A stretch of 26,907 bases of DNA from an uncultured Kineothrix sp. (GCA_910587275.1 CAJUMD010000040.1:1-26907); one strand, 5' to 3'; shown: positions 1-7,356, counted from the stretch's first letter. Notes: generated by a model from the letters alone, not told the origin. Made by a program: numbers and translations.

Positions 1-208
1 CACAGACTTTGCAGGTATTTAATAAATCTGAGTTTCACGGATTAAGGTATACTTTTTAATTGTGTTATTTTGATGTCTTAAATATGATTCTTTTTTGTCC
101 TCAAAGAACGTGGTAAGGCATATATCTTTTCTGTGGGAAATCCGGCAATATTGAGGGTTCATGGAAAGGGCGCCGGATAGCAGATTTGTTTGGAAATTTT
201 GTGCACTG
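1..208. other. AT-rich left edge, no recognised gene
   Basis: The first 208 bases are AT-rich in their left half. I see no recognisable coding sequence. A 46-codon open frame on the minus strand (ATG near 160 down to about 20) has no ribosome site and no family resemblance, so I do not call it. Together with the repeat at 273-334 this stretch may be foreign to the zinc-ribbon gene beside it. Confidence 0.4.
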
Positions 209-553
209 TCAAATTACGAAAGAAATAATGGTTATGACAAGAGAACATATGAAACCCGCGGCTGCCATTTTATCGCGGCAAAGGGCAGCGAGGCAGACAG
301 CCGCACTTGTGCGGATATTTGGCGACTGCCGCGAGACTCTCATACCCGGATTGGCTTCAACCATATGGGGAACGCACACTTCAATCATTTCTTCCATGGT
401 GCCATGGAAAGTAAACGCGCCGTTTTCAAAACAATATTTGCAGTATTCCTCATTTTTGCTGCCGTCGGCATTCGTTCCATACAGTTCATCCGTATCCCCC
501 ATGGGCATACCGCAGCACTGGCAAAATTTTGGGTTCAGATTCATTCCGTTCAT
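209..553 (-). CDS. small zinc-ribbon protein with atypical C-terminus
   Basis: The 114-residue product starts with a putative zinc-ribbon domain of the PF12674 type. Cysteine pairs C11/C14 and C38/C41 flank a GTNADGSKNEEYC core, followed by a TMEEMIE helix and PHMVEANPGM. No enzymatic role is known for this family; zinc binding is inferred from the cysteines. The ATG at 553 follows a good GGAGG site at normal spacing. From memory, family members continue after NPGM with an acidic helix and a short basic tail (LKRW-like). Here the frame runs instead into about 37 unrelated residues that end in a hydrophobic stretch. The change falls at about position 340, next to an inverted repeat at 273-334. 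The domain call is firm. Whether the protein still works is unknown, and it may be a 3'-disrupted gene. Confidence 0.72.
   Translation of the reverse strand: MNGMNLNPKFCQCCGMPMGDTDELYGTNADGSKNEEYCKYCFENGAFTFHGTMEEMIEVCVPHMVEANPGMRVSRQSPNIRTSAAVCLAALCRDKMAAAGFICSLVITIISFVI
273..334. repeat. nested inverted repeat at the 3' end of the zinc-ribbon gene
   Basis: TCGCGGCA (273-280) and its exact complement TGCCGCGA (327-334) enclose a perfect small hairpin, CCGCA-CTTG-TGCGG (301-314). The element lies six bases from the point where the zinc-ribbon protein departs from its family. It could be a REP-like or mobile-element repeat. No T-run follows it, so it is not an ordinary terminator. Confidence 0.55.
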
Positions 554-649
554 TTTCTTACCTCCGTTTTTTCCGTATGTTTTTTTCTTCCAAGTTACTC
601 CGGGGTAATTTTAAACACACCCTCCGATAGCTGTCCTGCTATGGATTCA

Positions 650-682
650 ATATAACACACATACCCTGACATCCTCTGTCAA
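650..682 (-). promoter_or_regulatory. putative promoter/operator of the zinc-ribbon gene
   Basis: On the minus strand a perfect -35 TTGACA (682-677) is followed at unusually long spacing (19-21 bases) by TGTTATAT (-10 region, about 657-650). A palindrome TGACA-gagga-TGTCA overlaps the -35 box. Long spacers with a palindrome near the -35 are typical of MerR-family-controlled promoters, but no MerR gene is in the window, so the regulator is inference only. The untranslated leader would be about 90 bases. Confidence 0.4.
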
Positions 683-802
683 GTTATCCTATTTTTATAA
701 ATTTCCTGTGCCTGAAAAATTTTTTAAATTTTTTTTATTTTTTTGGTTTACATTTTGCTCCAAAAATTCTTTTTATATATATAAGGGTATTAATCCGGTA
801 CG

Positions 803-3130
803 TTACCGCTCAGCCTTTTCAAACGTCCCCGTATCCTCCCGGTAATATACAACCGCCTTTTCCGCCCAGCTCTCCGCATCTTCCCCCGGTTCTTCCCATG
901 ACAACACATGGACGAATGCACCGGTTTCCCCCAACAGCAGGTTCCGGTAAGACAGCCGTACCGGTTTTCCGTCCGCCCACCCGAAGTAAAAATCACCCGG
1001 TACTTCCACTCCTGCCAGCGTATCGTAATTTCCTTTGATTTCTTCCGATGTGTACGCCATAATGGGTACTGCGGCAGCATCCGTAAGAAATTCTCCCGCC
1101 GCCTTTTCCAGTACGGAAGCCGTTTTTTCTTTGGTATTACAAAGGGAATCATGGGCGGTATAGGCATAAGGTTCCCCGTCTGCCGCAACTTTCGGCAGAC
1201 ATGCGCCAAACCACACCGGCGGCAGGTCCACGCCTTTTTCCCCCGCCATTTTCCCAAGGACTTTATCCTGTGCCTTCATCAATCCGTCCCTTTGTGCCTC
1301 GTCCGCTCCGGCAATCAGCAGTTTTTGCATGACCCCTTCCTGCCCTCCGGCAATCACATAATCCCTCCGGCTTCCCGTTTCATAATCTTTTACGCTCCAA
1401 TCATAGCCGTCCGTATAAACAAAATGCTCCAGCTCCATTTCCATCGTTTCTTCCATTTGACCGTTTTTATTACCATATGTATATACACTCCGGTATCCCC
1501 AGCGCCAGTTGCTTCCCCCGTATGTCTCCACCACCAGTTTCCCGCCGGAAATGCAGATTCCCTGATAAGGGTCGCCGTAAATGCCCCCCGCCCAGGATGC
1601 CAGGGTTTCCACCGGTTCCACCGGAAGAAACGAATCCTTTCCTTCCCGGAGCAGTACATATATCCTGCGGAAAGTATCCCCGAAATCCATGCTTTCCTTT
1701 TCTTCCCCATCCGCTTCCACGGTTCCGGTCACTGCCATGTCTTCCCTGCCGTCCCCGTCCAAATCGCCGAACGCCACATCCTCCGCCACGATTCCTTCCC
1801 CCGGATACAGCTTATCCAGCCATTGCTGCGCCTTTTCCAGTTCCGCTTTCTTTTCGTCAGGGCAATTTTCGGTTTCCGCCGTCCCAAGGTACAGCTCCGG
1901 CACGGAAAAAACCAGTTCCCCTATATTGCGGCCGGGATTGTAAAAGATACTTAGGTAAAACAGGTCTTTCATTCCCACAACCGGCGTAAAATCCGTAATC
2001 CGGTTGTTGCTTAAACCAAGCCAGTTCATATCCGCCATCTGTTCCAGGACGCCGATATCCTCAATCTGATTATAGTCCAGCGCCAGGTTATATAAGCGGG
2101 TCAACTTTTTTAACGGCGTAATGTCCGTAATCCGGTTATCGCCCGCCCCCAGCGCTTCCAACTGTATACAATTCTCCAACGGCGACAAATCCGTAATCTG
2201 ATTGGAGGTAACATTAACTCCTTTCAAATACCGCAGCCCGCGCAGCGGCTCTATGGAAGTGATTTCATTCCCGTGAAGTCCCGCTTCCTCCAATTTTTCA
2301 AGCTGTTTTATGACACTAATGTCACTAATATGGTTATATGCCAGAGAAATCTCCACCAGTTCCCTGCAGAATGCCAGCGGGGCAATATCCGTAATTTTAT
2401 TGCCATAAAAGGAAATATGGGTAAGCTGCGGAAGCCCCTCCAAAAAGGAAATATCCTCCAGCCCGCAGTTTATCAGATACAGCCCGGTCAACTGCGGAAA
2501 CCCGGAAAGCCGTGTCAAAAGTCCGTTTCCATCCAAATCACAGCCGCTGATTTCCAGTTCCTTTAGTCCGGGAATCATAATGCCGTCCAAGTCGATGGCA
2601 GACACTTTCTTACCGTAAGAATAAGAAAGGGATAAATACTCAAGCCCGGTCAGATGTTCCAAATCCCGGAACGTTTTGACTTCCTGCGCACTTGGAATAC
2701 GCAGCCACTCCAGCGCTTCGATTTCCCCTTTTCCCGGAACCTCCCCGTCCCCGCAGCCCAAAGCGGCGTATACGGCTTCCTTCACCTTCTTATCCTTCCA
2801 TTTCCATTCGTCTTCCCCCGCTTCCCTGCGGCTTTCCCCTTTCCCGTCTTCATTTACCGTACTTTGCGCATTTTCCGTGCCGTCTTTGCCGCTTCCGTCA
2901 TATGCCCTACCTTCCCCTTCCCGTTCTTCTTCCACTTCCGTTTTTGCGATTCTGCCAATCCCTTCCGTACCTTCCGGTTTCCCCTGTCCGGCGTATTCAC
3001 CGCCCGCCTTCTTTCCCGTCCCGCTGCCGCAGCCAAAACAAAAACTGCACACCAATACCGCTGCCATTCCCACGGCAGCCACACGGTATCCCCTAAACGG
3101 CGCTTTCATCCTCCATGCCTGTTTCTTCAT
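803..3130 (-). CDS. leucine-rich-repeat (internalin-like) surface lipoprotein
   Basis: The 775-residue product has a basic N-terminus, a hydrophobic stretch at residues 17-32 and an FGC lipobox-like site (C34), so it is probably an exported lipoprotein. A low-complexity Gly/Glu/Lys linker follows to about residue 110. From about 150 to 410 there are roughly ten internalin-type LRRs of 21-23 residues, with the recurring pattern NxITDIxPLxxLxxL. A DLDGDGRED motif near residue 450 resembles an FG-GAP/VCBS calcium loop. The C-terminal half is an unrecognised, probably beta-rich extracellular domain. The ATG at 3130 follows an AAAGGG ribosome site. Such proteins usually mediate binding at the cell surface; the ligand is unknown. 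It is probably transcribed alone, since the next upstream gene is 331 bases away. Confidence 0.82.
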   Translation of the reverse strand: MKKQAWRMKAPFRGYRVAAVGMAAVLVCSFCFGCGSGTGKKAGGEYAGQGKPEGTEGIGRIAKTEVEEEREGEGRAYDGSGKDGTENAQSTVNEDGKGESRREAGEDEWKWKDKKVKEAVYAALGCGDGEVPGKGEIEALEWLRIPSAQEVKTFRDLEHLTGLEYLSLSYSYGKKVSAIDLDGIMIPGLKELEISGCDLDGNGLLTRLSGFPQLTGLYLINCGLEDISFLEGLPQLTHISFYGNKITDIAPLAFCRELVEISLAYNHISDISVIKQLEKLEEAGLHGNEITSIEPLRGLRYLKGVNVTSNQITDLSPLENCIQLEALGAGDNRITDITPLKKLTRLYNLALDYNQIEDIGVLEQMADMNWLGLSNNRITDFTPVVGMKDLFYLSIFYNPGRNIGELVFSVPELYLGTAETENCPDEKKAELEKAQQWLDKLYPGEGIVAEDVAFGDLDGDGREDMAVTGTVEADGEEKESMDFGDTFRRIYVLLREGKDSFLPVEPVETLASWAGGIYGDPYQGICISGGKLVVETYGGSNWRWGYRSVYTYGNKNGQMEETMEMELEHFVYTDGYDWSVKDYETGSRRDYVIAGGQEGVMQKLLIAGADEAQRDGLMKAQDKVLGKMAGEKGVDLPPVWFGACLPKVAADGEPYAYTAHDSLCNTKEKTASVLEKAAGEFLTDAAAVPIMAYTSEEIKGNYDTLAGVEVPGDFYFGWADGKPVRLSYRNLLLGETGAFVHVLSWEEPGEDAESWAEKAVVYYREDTGTFEKAER

Positions 3131-3461
3131 ACCAAACCAACCCTTTCTTTATCTTTTTTTCTTATCCATTTTTCTTATCCTTTTTTTCTTATCTTTTTTT
3201 CTTCTTTTTCCCTATTCCCTTCCTTTTTTCATTTCCTTCTTAATCCCCACTCCTACGCCCCTTTCCACCTTCCCCGCATTCACGGTCTTGTGTATCCGGC
3301 TGCCGTCCGGGTGCGGTACGTCCCCTGGGGCGGTTTGGCACGGCGGTGTGCAGACCTGTCCAAGAAAACGGCGGTATTTCTTAGTGTTTTATGCCGTCTG
3401 TTTTTTGTCGTTTCAGGCGGCACTGTCTGACGACCACGAAGTGGGAGGAGTTTGCCACCGC
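3131..3461. other. intergenic block with pyrimidine tract and probable interspersed element
   Basis: This 331-base gap has two parts. About 3140-3250 (plus strand) is almost pure pyrimidine with a loose tandem repeat. About 3275-3445 is GC-richer and has local hairpin potential: ACGGC...GCCGT around 3370-3402, and CCAC-GAA-GTGG near 3432-3442. It has an open minus-strand frame without a start or ribosome site, which I do not call a gene. Its composition differs from the flanks. It reminds me of intergenic sequence that recurs in Lachnospiraceae genomes and is sometimes annotated as spurious small proteins. That is recollection, not a search result. Confidence 0.35.
3147..3200 (-). repeat. degenerate tandem repeat, unit about 13 bases (GGATAAGAAAAAA)
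   Basis: On the minus strand GATAAG followed by an A-run recurs about every 13-14 bases, with plus-strand CTTATC at 3161, 3174 and 3188 and a fourth variant near 3148. It lies immediately upstream of the LRR lipoprotein ribosome site, inside its probable leader. Confidence 0.55.
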
Positions 3462-4049
3462 CTATTCCACTTTCCGGAACCCCACCAACTCCCCCTTCTC
3501 ATACCTGTCATACAGCGCCACCAAATACCCGTTATCCTCCACCGACCGTTCCGTTTTCCCATCCGCCGCATAAAGATAAGTTGCATTCCCGTCTTCATCA
3601 AACGTTTCCGCCGCATACTCCATTAACACCAGCTCCGCCTTTTCCCAATCCACACCGTAATACGCCGCAAAATGCCCGCCCGTCACATAAATCCCGTTTT
3701 TATCATAACGGATGGGGTACGCCGTCCCGCTGCCCGCAATCACCTGCATCTTCTTCCAGTTCCCTTCCCCGTCCTGCCCGTAAACCTCACCGTAAAAACT
3801 GGCTTCCAGCCCATTATACCCATAAGTCCCATCCGTCACGACCAACAATGGAAATCCGGCATGTTTTAACTCCACATATGCGTAAGACTGTCCGTTCTCC
3901 ACGATATCCGGCGCCTTTTCCGTAGCTTCTTCCGTCTCTCTTACTGCCGCCCGGTCATTTCCCTGCGCCATACCGATGCCCACACTCATACCCGACACAG
4001 CCAAAACAAGCAGCGTCACCGCCAAACACCTAAAAAAATCTTTTTTCAT
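3462..4049 (-). CDS. small secreted protein of unknown function
   Basis: The 195-residue product has a clear Sec signal peptide (MKKDFF, then a hydrophobic core to about residue 25, with cleavage likely near the AQG at 28-30). The mature part is rich in aromatic and acidic residues and short beta-type segments such as LLVVTDGTYG and GIYVTGGHFAAYYG. It has no cysteine pair, catalytic motif or lipobox that I recognise. The ATG at 4049 follows GGAGG at five bases, which fixes the start. It lies downstream of the Uma2 terminator hairpin, so it is probably transcribed separately. Both neighbouring minus-strand proteins (this one and the LRR lipoprotein) are exported, but I see no evidence that they act together. 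Confidence 0.7.
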   Translation of the reverse strand: MKKDFFRCLAVTLLVLAVSGMSVGIGMAQGNDRAAVRETEEATEKAPDIVENGQSYAYVELKHAGFPLLVVTDGTYGYNGLEASFYGEVYGQDGEGNWKKMQVIAGSGTAYPIRYDKNGIYVTGGHFAAYYGVDWEKAELVLMEYAAETFDEDGNATYLYAADGKTERSVEDNGYLVALYDRYEKGELVGFRKVE

Positions 4050-4092
4050 AATAACCTCCGTTCCTTATGCAATAGCCCCAAACAAAAGAATG

Positions 4093-4147
4093 CAAAAAAC
4101 GCACCCTCCGTATAAACCGTTATCCATAGTTTATACGGTGAATGCGT
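4093..4147 (-). terminator. Rho-independent terminator after the MFS-Uma2 operon
   Basis: On the minus strand ACGCA and CCGTATAAAC are followed by an 11-base loop, then GTTTATACGG and TGCGT, then a run of T. The inner stem is a perfect 10 bp (4108-4117 with 4129-4138). The outer stem is 5 bp (4099-4103 with 4143-4147), across a 4-by-4 internal loop. Position and T-run fit termination of transcription coming from the Uma2 gene. A TTGACG near 4145-4150 could also serve as a weak -35 box for the secreted-protein gene. Confidence 0.8.
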
Positions 4148-4179
4148 CAAAATACCATCAAACTTGCATCATTTTTGCA

Positions 4180-4737
4180 TCATATTCCTGTTTCTTCCAT
4201 AAAATCCGCCACCCGCATACTCAAATCCCCGTAAATCCCCACCGCCAAATCCTGGGAAAACGGCACAATGACCGGTGCAACATCTTCTTCATAACGGTAA
4301 ACCGTCGTCCTTTCCTTTACCGGATCCACAATCCAATATTCCCGCACCCCTGCGGAGGCGTAAAGCGCATTTTTCGTGGAATAGTCCATCTTTCGGCTGG
4401 AGGGGGAGGTAATCTCTATGATAAAATCGGGGGCGCCCGTACATCCCCTCTCTGTCAGCTTCGTTCTGTCACAAATGACAGAAATATCCGGTTCCACCCA
4501 TTCCCTGTCATCCGCCCCCAAATCTACCGCAAACGGAGCGGGATAAACCTGACATTCCCCCCTGTTCCTCTTTACATAATTGGTCAAAACCGTACACATC
4601 TCATTTAAGAGCTTTTGGTGTATCCTGTTTGGCGGTGCCATCGCGTACAGTTTTCCCCCAATCAGTTCCGCACGCTCTCCGTCCGGAAGCCCCCAGTAAT
4701 CTTCCGATGTAAAAACCCGCTCAATTACCTGCGGCAT
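4180..4737 (-). CDS. Uma2-family (DUF820) restriction-endonuclease-fold protein
   Basis: The 185-residue product has the whole Uma2/DUF820 pattern: an N-terminal AELIGGKLYAM, then VEPDISVI, then PDFIIEITSPSS, DYSTKNALYASAGVREYWIVDP and a C-terminal YRYEED strand. The acidic residues in EPD and the E-I-T segment, with the lysine of the NALY helix, match the PD-(D/E)XK nuclease core, so it may cut DNA; no member's target is clear from the sequence. Length is normal. The ATG at 4737 follows a strong AAAGGAGG and lies inside the end of the MFS gene, with a 17-base overlap, so translation is probably coupled. Related proteins are often present in many copies, especially in cyanobacteria, and their biological role is poorly known. 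Confidence 0.85.
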   Translation of the reverse strand: MPQVIERVFTSEDYWGLPDGERAELIGGKLYAMAPPNRIHQKLLNEMCTVLTNYVKRNRGECQVYPAPFAVDLGADDREWVEPDISVICDRTKLTERGCTGAPDFIIEITSPSSRKMDYSTKNALYASAGVREYWIVDPVKERTTVYRYEEDVAPVIVPFSQDLAVGIYGDLSMRVADFMEETGI

Positions 4738-6061
4738 GTCTGCCTCCTTTCTGCGGTTCTCCCTCTGTCTTCGCCGCTGCCCCGAACAGGCAGATACCGA
4801 TTAAGAACATAACCGCAATCATTCCCACACCCATATTCACATTACCCGTCAACTGGGAAATCAGGCTGACCACCGCAGTTCCCATAAAGGAAGCGCCTTT
4901 CCCGCAGATATCCAGTAAGCCGAAATATTCCCCCGACTGGCTGGACGGAATGATTTTCGCAAAATAGGAACGGGACAGCGCCTGTATGCCCCCCTGGAAC
5001 ATCCCGACAAAAAAGGCGAGAATCCAAAAATGCATCTGTGTGGACATAAACATCGCAAAAACCGCAATGCCGAAATACGCCGCAATGCATACCAAAATCA
5101 GTTTTTCCGCCGCATACTTCTGTGCCAGCTTCCCAAACAGTATGGCAAACGGAAATGCCACAACCTGCGTCATCAGAAACGCCAAAAGCAGACCGGTACT
5201 GTTAAGCCCAAGGGCGGAACCGTATGCCGTCGCCATATCGATAATCGTATATACCCCGTCAATATAAAAGAAAAAAGCAAGCAGAAACACGAAAATCTTC
5301 TTTTCCTTCCTGACATTGCAAAACGTCCTGCCAAGCCTTACAAAACTCTCCCGCACCGCATGTTCCCTGCGCTCCACATAATGTTTCTGGCGGTACCCCT
5401 TTACCAAAGGAAGGGACATAACCACCCACCATACCGCCACGATTCCAAAAGCAGCCGCCATCGCCGTTTCCATCGTAATACCGATGGCATCCGCCCCCAG
5501 CACCACGCCAAGACACGCCACGAAAGGGACACAGCTCCCGATATACCCCCATGCATACCCCTGGGAAGACACATCGTCCATCCGCTCCTCATCCGTTACG
5601 TCCGCAAGCATGGAATCATAAAAAATCAGGCTGCCCGAAAACCCCACTTTGGCAATCACATAAATCACAAGGAAAACCAGCCACTGCTTCGCCAGTCCCA
5701 GGCTGATGCAGCCTGCAGCCCCCACAACCACCGTCACGAGGAAAATCGGCTTCTTAAACCCCTTCGTATCTGCCAAAGTCCCGAATACCGGACCAGCCAC
5801 CGCCACAATCAATGTGGCAACGGATGCCGCATACCCCCAGTAAGCAACATAATCCACCGACGAAAGCCCGCCCAAATCCGCCAAATAATTAAAATAAATC
5901 GGCATAATCGTAGCTACCAAAAGAGTAAACGCGGAATTTCCCACATCATACAGTACCCAGTCCCGTTCTTCTTTGGTCAGTTTCAACCGCATTGCCATTT
6001 CCTCACTTTCCCATATTTGCGCATCCCATGGTTTCCACCCCATCCATACCGGCAAAACCAT
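4721..6061 (-). CDS. MFS permease of the Atg22/UMF1 type
   Basis: This is a polytopic membrane protein with about 12 hydrophobic segments. It begins with the family's typical LTKEERDWVLYDVGNSAF, followed by MPIYF, FGTLADTKGFKKP (the loop 2-3 MFS signature) and GGIQALSRSYFAKIIP in the second half, a pattern found in the vacuole effluxer Atg22-like MFS family. The substrate is unknown; amino-acid efflux is known for yeast Atg22 but cannot be assumed here. Two starts compete. The ATG at 6061 has a good GGAGG seven bases away but adds an odd Trp-rich leader. The ATG at 5992 (GAGG, eight bases) would begin exactly at the family's normal N-terminus. The open frame itself runs back to 6109. The gene is co-transcribed with the overlapping Uma2 gene. 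Confidence 0.85.
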   Translation of the reverse strand: MVLPVWMGWKPWDAQIWESEEMAMRLKLTKEERDWVLYDVGNSAFTLLVATIMPIYFNYLADLGGLSSVDYVAYWGYAASVATLIVAVAGPVFGTLADTKGFKKPIFLVTVVVGAAGCISLGLAKQWLVFLVIYVIAKVGFSGSLIFYDSMLADVTDEERMDDVSSQGYAWGYIGSCVPFVACLGVVLGADAIGITMETAMAAAFGIVAVWWVVMSLPLVKGYRQKHYVERREHAVRESFVRLGRTFCNVRKEKKIFVFLLAFFFYIDGVYTIIDMATAYGSALGLNSTGLLLAFLMTQVVAFPFAILFGKLAQKYAAEKLILVCIAAYFGIAVFAMFMSTQMHFWILAFFVGMFQGGIQALSRSYFAKIIPSSQSGEYFGLLDICGKGASFMGTAVVSLISQLTGNVNMGVGMIAVMFLIGICLFGAAAKTEGEPQKGGRHAAGN

Positions 6062-6382
6062 GGCTTTCCCTCCGCATATTTGAAAAAACCGCAGACCAAA
6101 CGAGCACATTACGCTCCACCCTGCCTTCTTTCATACATGCCTAAAAACAGTATATGCATTTTAGGGAATTAACACAAGCGGAATTAGGGAAAAATCTCCC
6201 GGGAAGTAACAGTTCAACCTGAAATGTTATGCTGATGGGCGGGCGCACGGTTGGGCACAATTAGAAATAGCCCATTTCTGCCATCAGGTTCGAACAGCGA
6301 CCGGCAGGGGAAGCACAGGGGCGGCAGGGACAAACCGGGCAGAGGGCTGCGCTCCTGGCTTTTGCGTCCGCCCACACCCCAC
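6062..6382. other. intergenic region between thiT and the MFS gene
   Basis: The right part (about 6190-6382) is GC-rich and unlike the AT-rich promoter region on its left. It contains a short hairpin, AGAAAT-agccc-ATTTCT type, at about 6265-6282. I find no convincing gene. Small open frames on both strands lack ribosome sites. It may be an interspersed non-coding repeat. Confidence 0.3.
6149..6177 (-). promoter_or_regulatory. sigma-A-type promoter of the MFS-Uma2 operon
   Basis: On the minus strand TTGTGT (6177-6172) and TATACT (6154-6149) are separated by exactly 17 bases. Transcription would start near 6142, giving a leader of about 80 or 150 bases depending on the start codon used. Confidence 0.6.
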
Positions 6383-7066
6383 TTATCCCACAGCCATCTC
6401 TCGCACTTTCGCCAACCCCTTCCCCACCGGCGGCACCGCCACAAGAATAATCGTCACCAATGCCTCCGGCCCCAGATACGACCCGTTATAAACAAGGGAA
6501 TACACCGGCGCCGCCATATGATAAGCCGACGCATAGCTCCTGAAGAAAATCATCCCGGACAGGAAAGAGAAAAAATACCTTCCCAGTACGCCCACCGCAT
6601 ATCCTTTCACCAAACCGTTCTTCGACCCGGAAAATATCCCGGAAAGTCCAAGCGCCCCAAAAGCAAAGACATAATCCGTAAGCATCTGCGGAATACTGAT
6701 GATATACGGATCAATAATAAGCTGTAAAATCCCGTAAGCGGCCGCCGTCATCAGCCCGCCCCGCAGCCCGTACCAGTAACCGGTCAGGCAGACGAACAGC
6801 ATACTGAACAGAGTCACACTGCCGCCCATGGGCATGTCTACCACCTTTATCATCGACGTAACCACCGCAAGCGCCATCGCCATGGCAGAAAATACAAGCT
6901 GCCTCGTACTGAATTTCTTACCGTTCCCTTCCTTTCTGCCGGCAAAAAAACACGCCCCCAAAAGGGCCGCACACATCAGGGCAACCAATGCGCCATACCC
7001 CAAACCAGTAAGCTCAAAATAATTGCCCCATTCCTCATCCACAATTTCCTTTGCAAAAACAGACAT
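6383..7066 (-). CDS. thiT: thiamine-specific ECF transporter S component ThiT
   Basis: This is the membrane protein that captures thiamine for an energy-coupling-factor (ECF) transporter. The product has 227 residues and about six hydrophobic segments. Typical ThiT features are the QMLTDYVFAFGALGLSG segment in the middle and YSLVYNGSYLGPE near the end; in the characterised lactococcal ThiT, Tyr and Asn residues of the latter type contact thiamine. The gene sits directly behind a TPP riboswitch, which strongly supports thiamine as substrate. The ATG at 7066 follows AAGGAGG; the frame extends further up but that part overlaps the riboswitch leader. It has an N-terminal extension with one extra hydrophobic segment before the family core. 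No ATPase or T gene is in this transcript, so it probably uses the ECF module encoded just upstream. Confidence 0.9.
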   Translation of the reverse strand: MSVFAKEIVDEEWGNYFELTGLGYGALVALMCAALLGACFFAGRKEGNGKKFSTRQLVFSAMAMALAVVTSMIKVVDMPMGGSVTLFSMLFVCLTGYWYGLRGGLMTAAAYGILQLIIDPYIISIPQMLTDYVFAFGALGLSGIFSGSKNGLVKGYAVGVLGRYFFSFLSGMIFFRSYASAYHMAAPVYSLVYNGSYLGPEALVTIILVAVPPVGKGLAKVREMAVG

Positions 7067-7166
7067 AAAAAAACCTCCTTCGTAACGGTTCATCACTTGG
7101 AGGGGTATGGATTCCACGCAAATGCCATACAGGCACCAAAAACATGCACACCTGCCATGCACCCAT
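7067..7166 (-). promoter_or_regulatory. expression platform between TPP aptamer and thiT
   Basis: On the minus strand CCTCC (7103-7099) can pair with the thiT ribosome site GGAGG (7078-7074), across a 20-base loop. No strong T-run terminator is visible between aptamer and gene. The arrangement suggests control of translation initiation by TPP; this is inferred from base pairing only. Confidence 0.4.
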
Positions 7167-7302
7167 GAAAATCCTGCTTCCCTTCGCCGGTATTATCCGG
7201 ATCAGGTTATGAGGGTTAGAATCCGTAAACATGTTTTTATCCCACATGTTTTTTCACTATTCCAAGGATTCAATCTCAGCAAAAGCTCCCCTAGCGATTT
7301 CT
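7167..7302 (-). ncRNA. TPP riboswitch (THI element)
   Basis: Read on the minus strand, the conserved core is plain: AGGGGAGC, GCTGAGA, AACCC, then CCTGATCCGGATAATACCGG and CGAAGGGAAGC. The P1 helix is formed by GAAATCGCT (about 7302-7293) and AGCAGGATTTTC (about 7178-7167). P3 is extended: GAATCC and GGATTC enclose about 40 bases holding two copies of AAAACATGT. The aptamer binds thiamine pyrophosphate and lowers expression of the downstream gene, here thiT. Confidence 0.95.
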
Positions 7303-7327
7303 TTTATTTTGTTTCAAGTACGAATAC

Positions 7328-7356
7328 AATATACGCCGTATCCGCAAATCTGTCAA
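7328..7356 (-). promoter_or_regulatory. strong sigma-A-type promoter for the TPP riboswitch-thiT transcript
   Basis: On the minus strand a perfect TTGACA (7356-7351), a 17-base spacer and TATATT (7333-7328) place the transcription start near 7321, about 20 bases before the aptamer. The promoter lies just after the stop of the upstream LRR gene, so thiT is its own transcription unit. Confidence 0.8.

Noticed and set aside
3147..3200. CRISPR-like short repeats
   Set aside because: Units are 13-14 bases, degenerate and without spacers. No cas gene is in the window.
2654..3626. Pro/Phe/Ser-rich plus-strand open frames opposite the LRR lipoprotein
   Set aside because: They are translation of pyrimidine-rich antisense DNA without starts or family resemblance, and they cross two unrelated gene boundaries.
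5030..6172. A 380-codon plus-strand frame opposite the MFS gene
   Set aside because: It is rich in His/Arg/Pro and antisense to a clear membrane protein, with no ribosome site.
7067..7166. Intrinsic terminator in the TPP riboswitch expression platform
   Set aside because: A TTTTT run exists near 7138, but I could not find a convincing GC-rich stem directly before it.
7035..7247. Small minus-strand frame within the thiT leader
   Set aside because: It overlaps the TPP aptamer and has no ribosome site; the conserved RNA explains the sequence.
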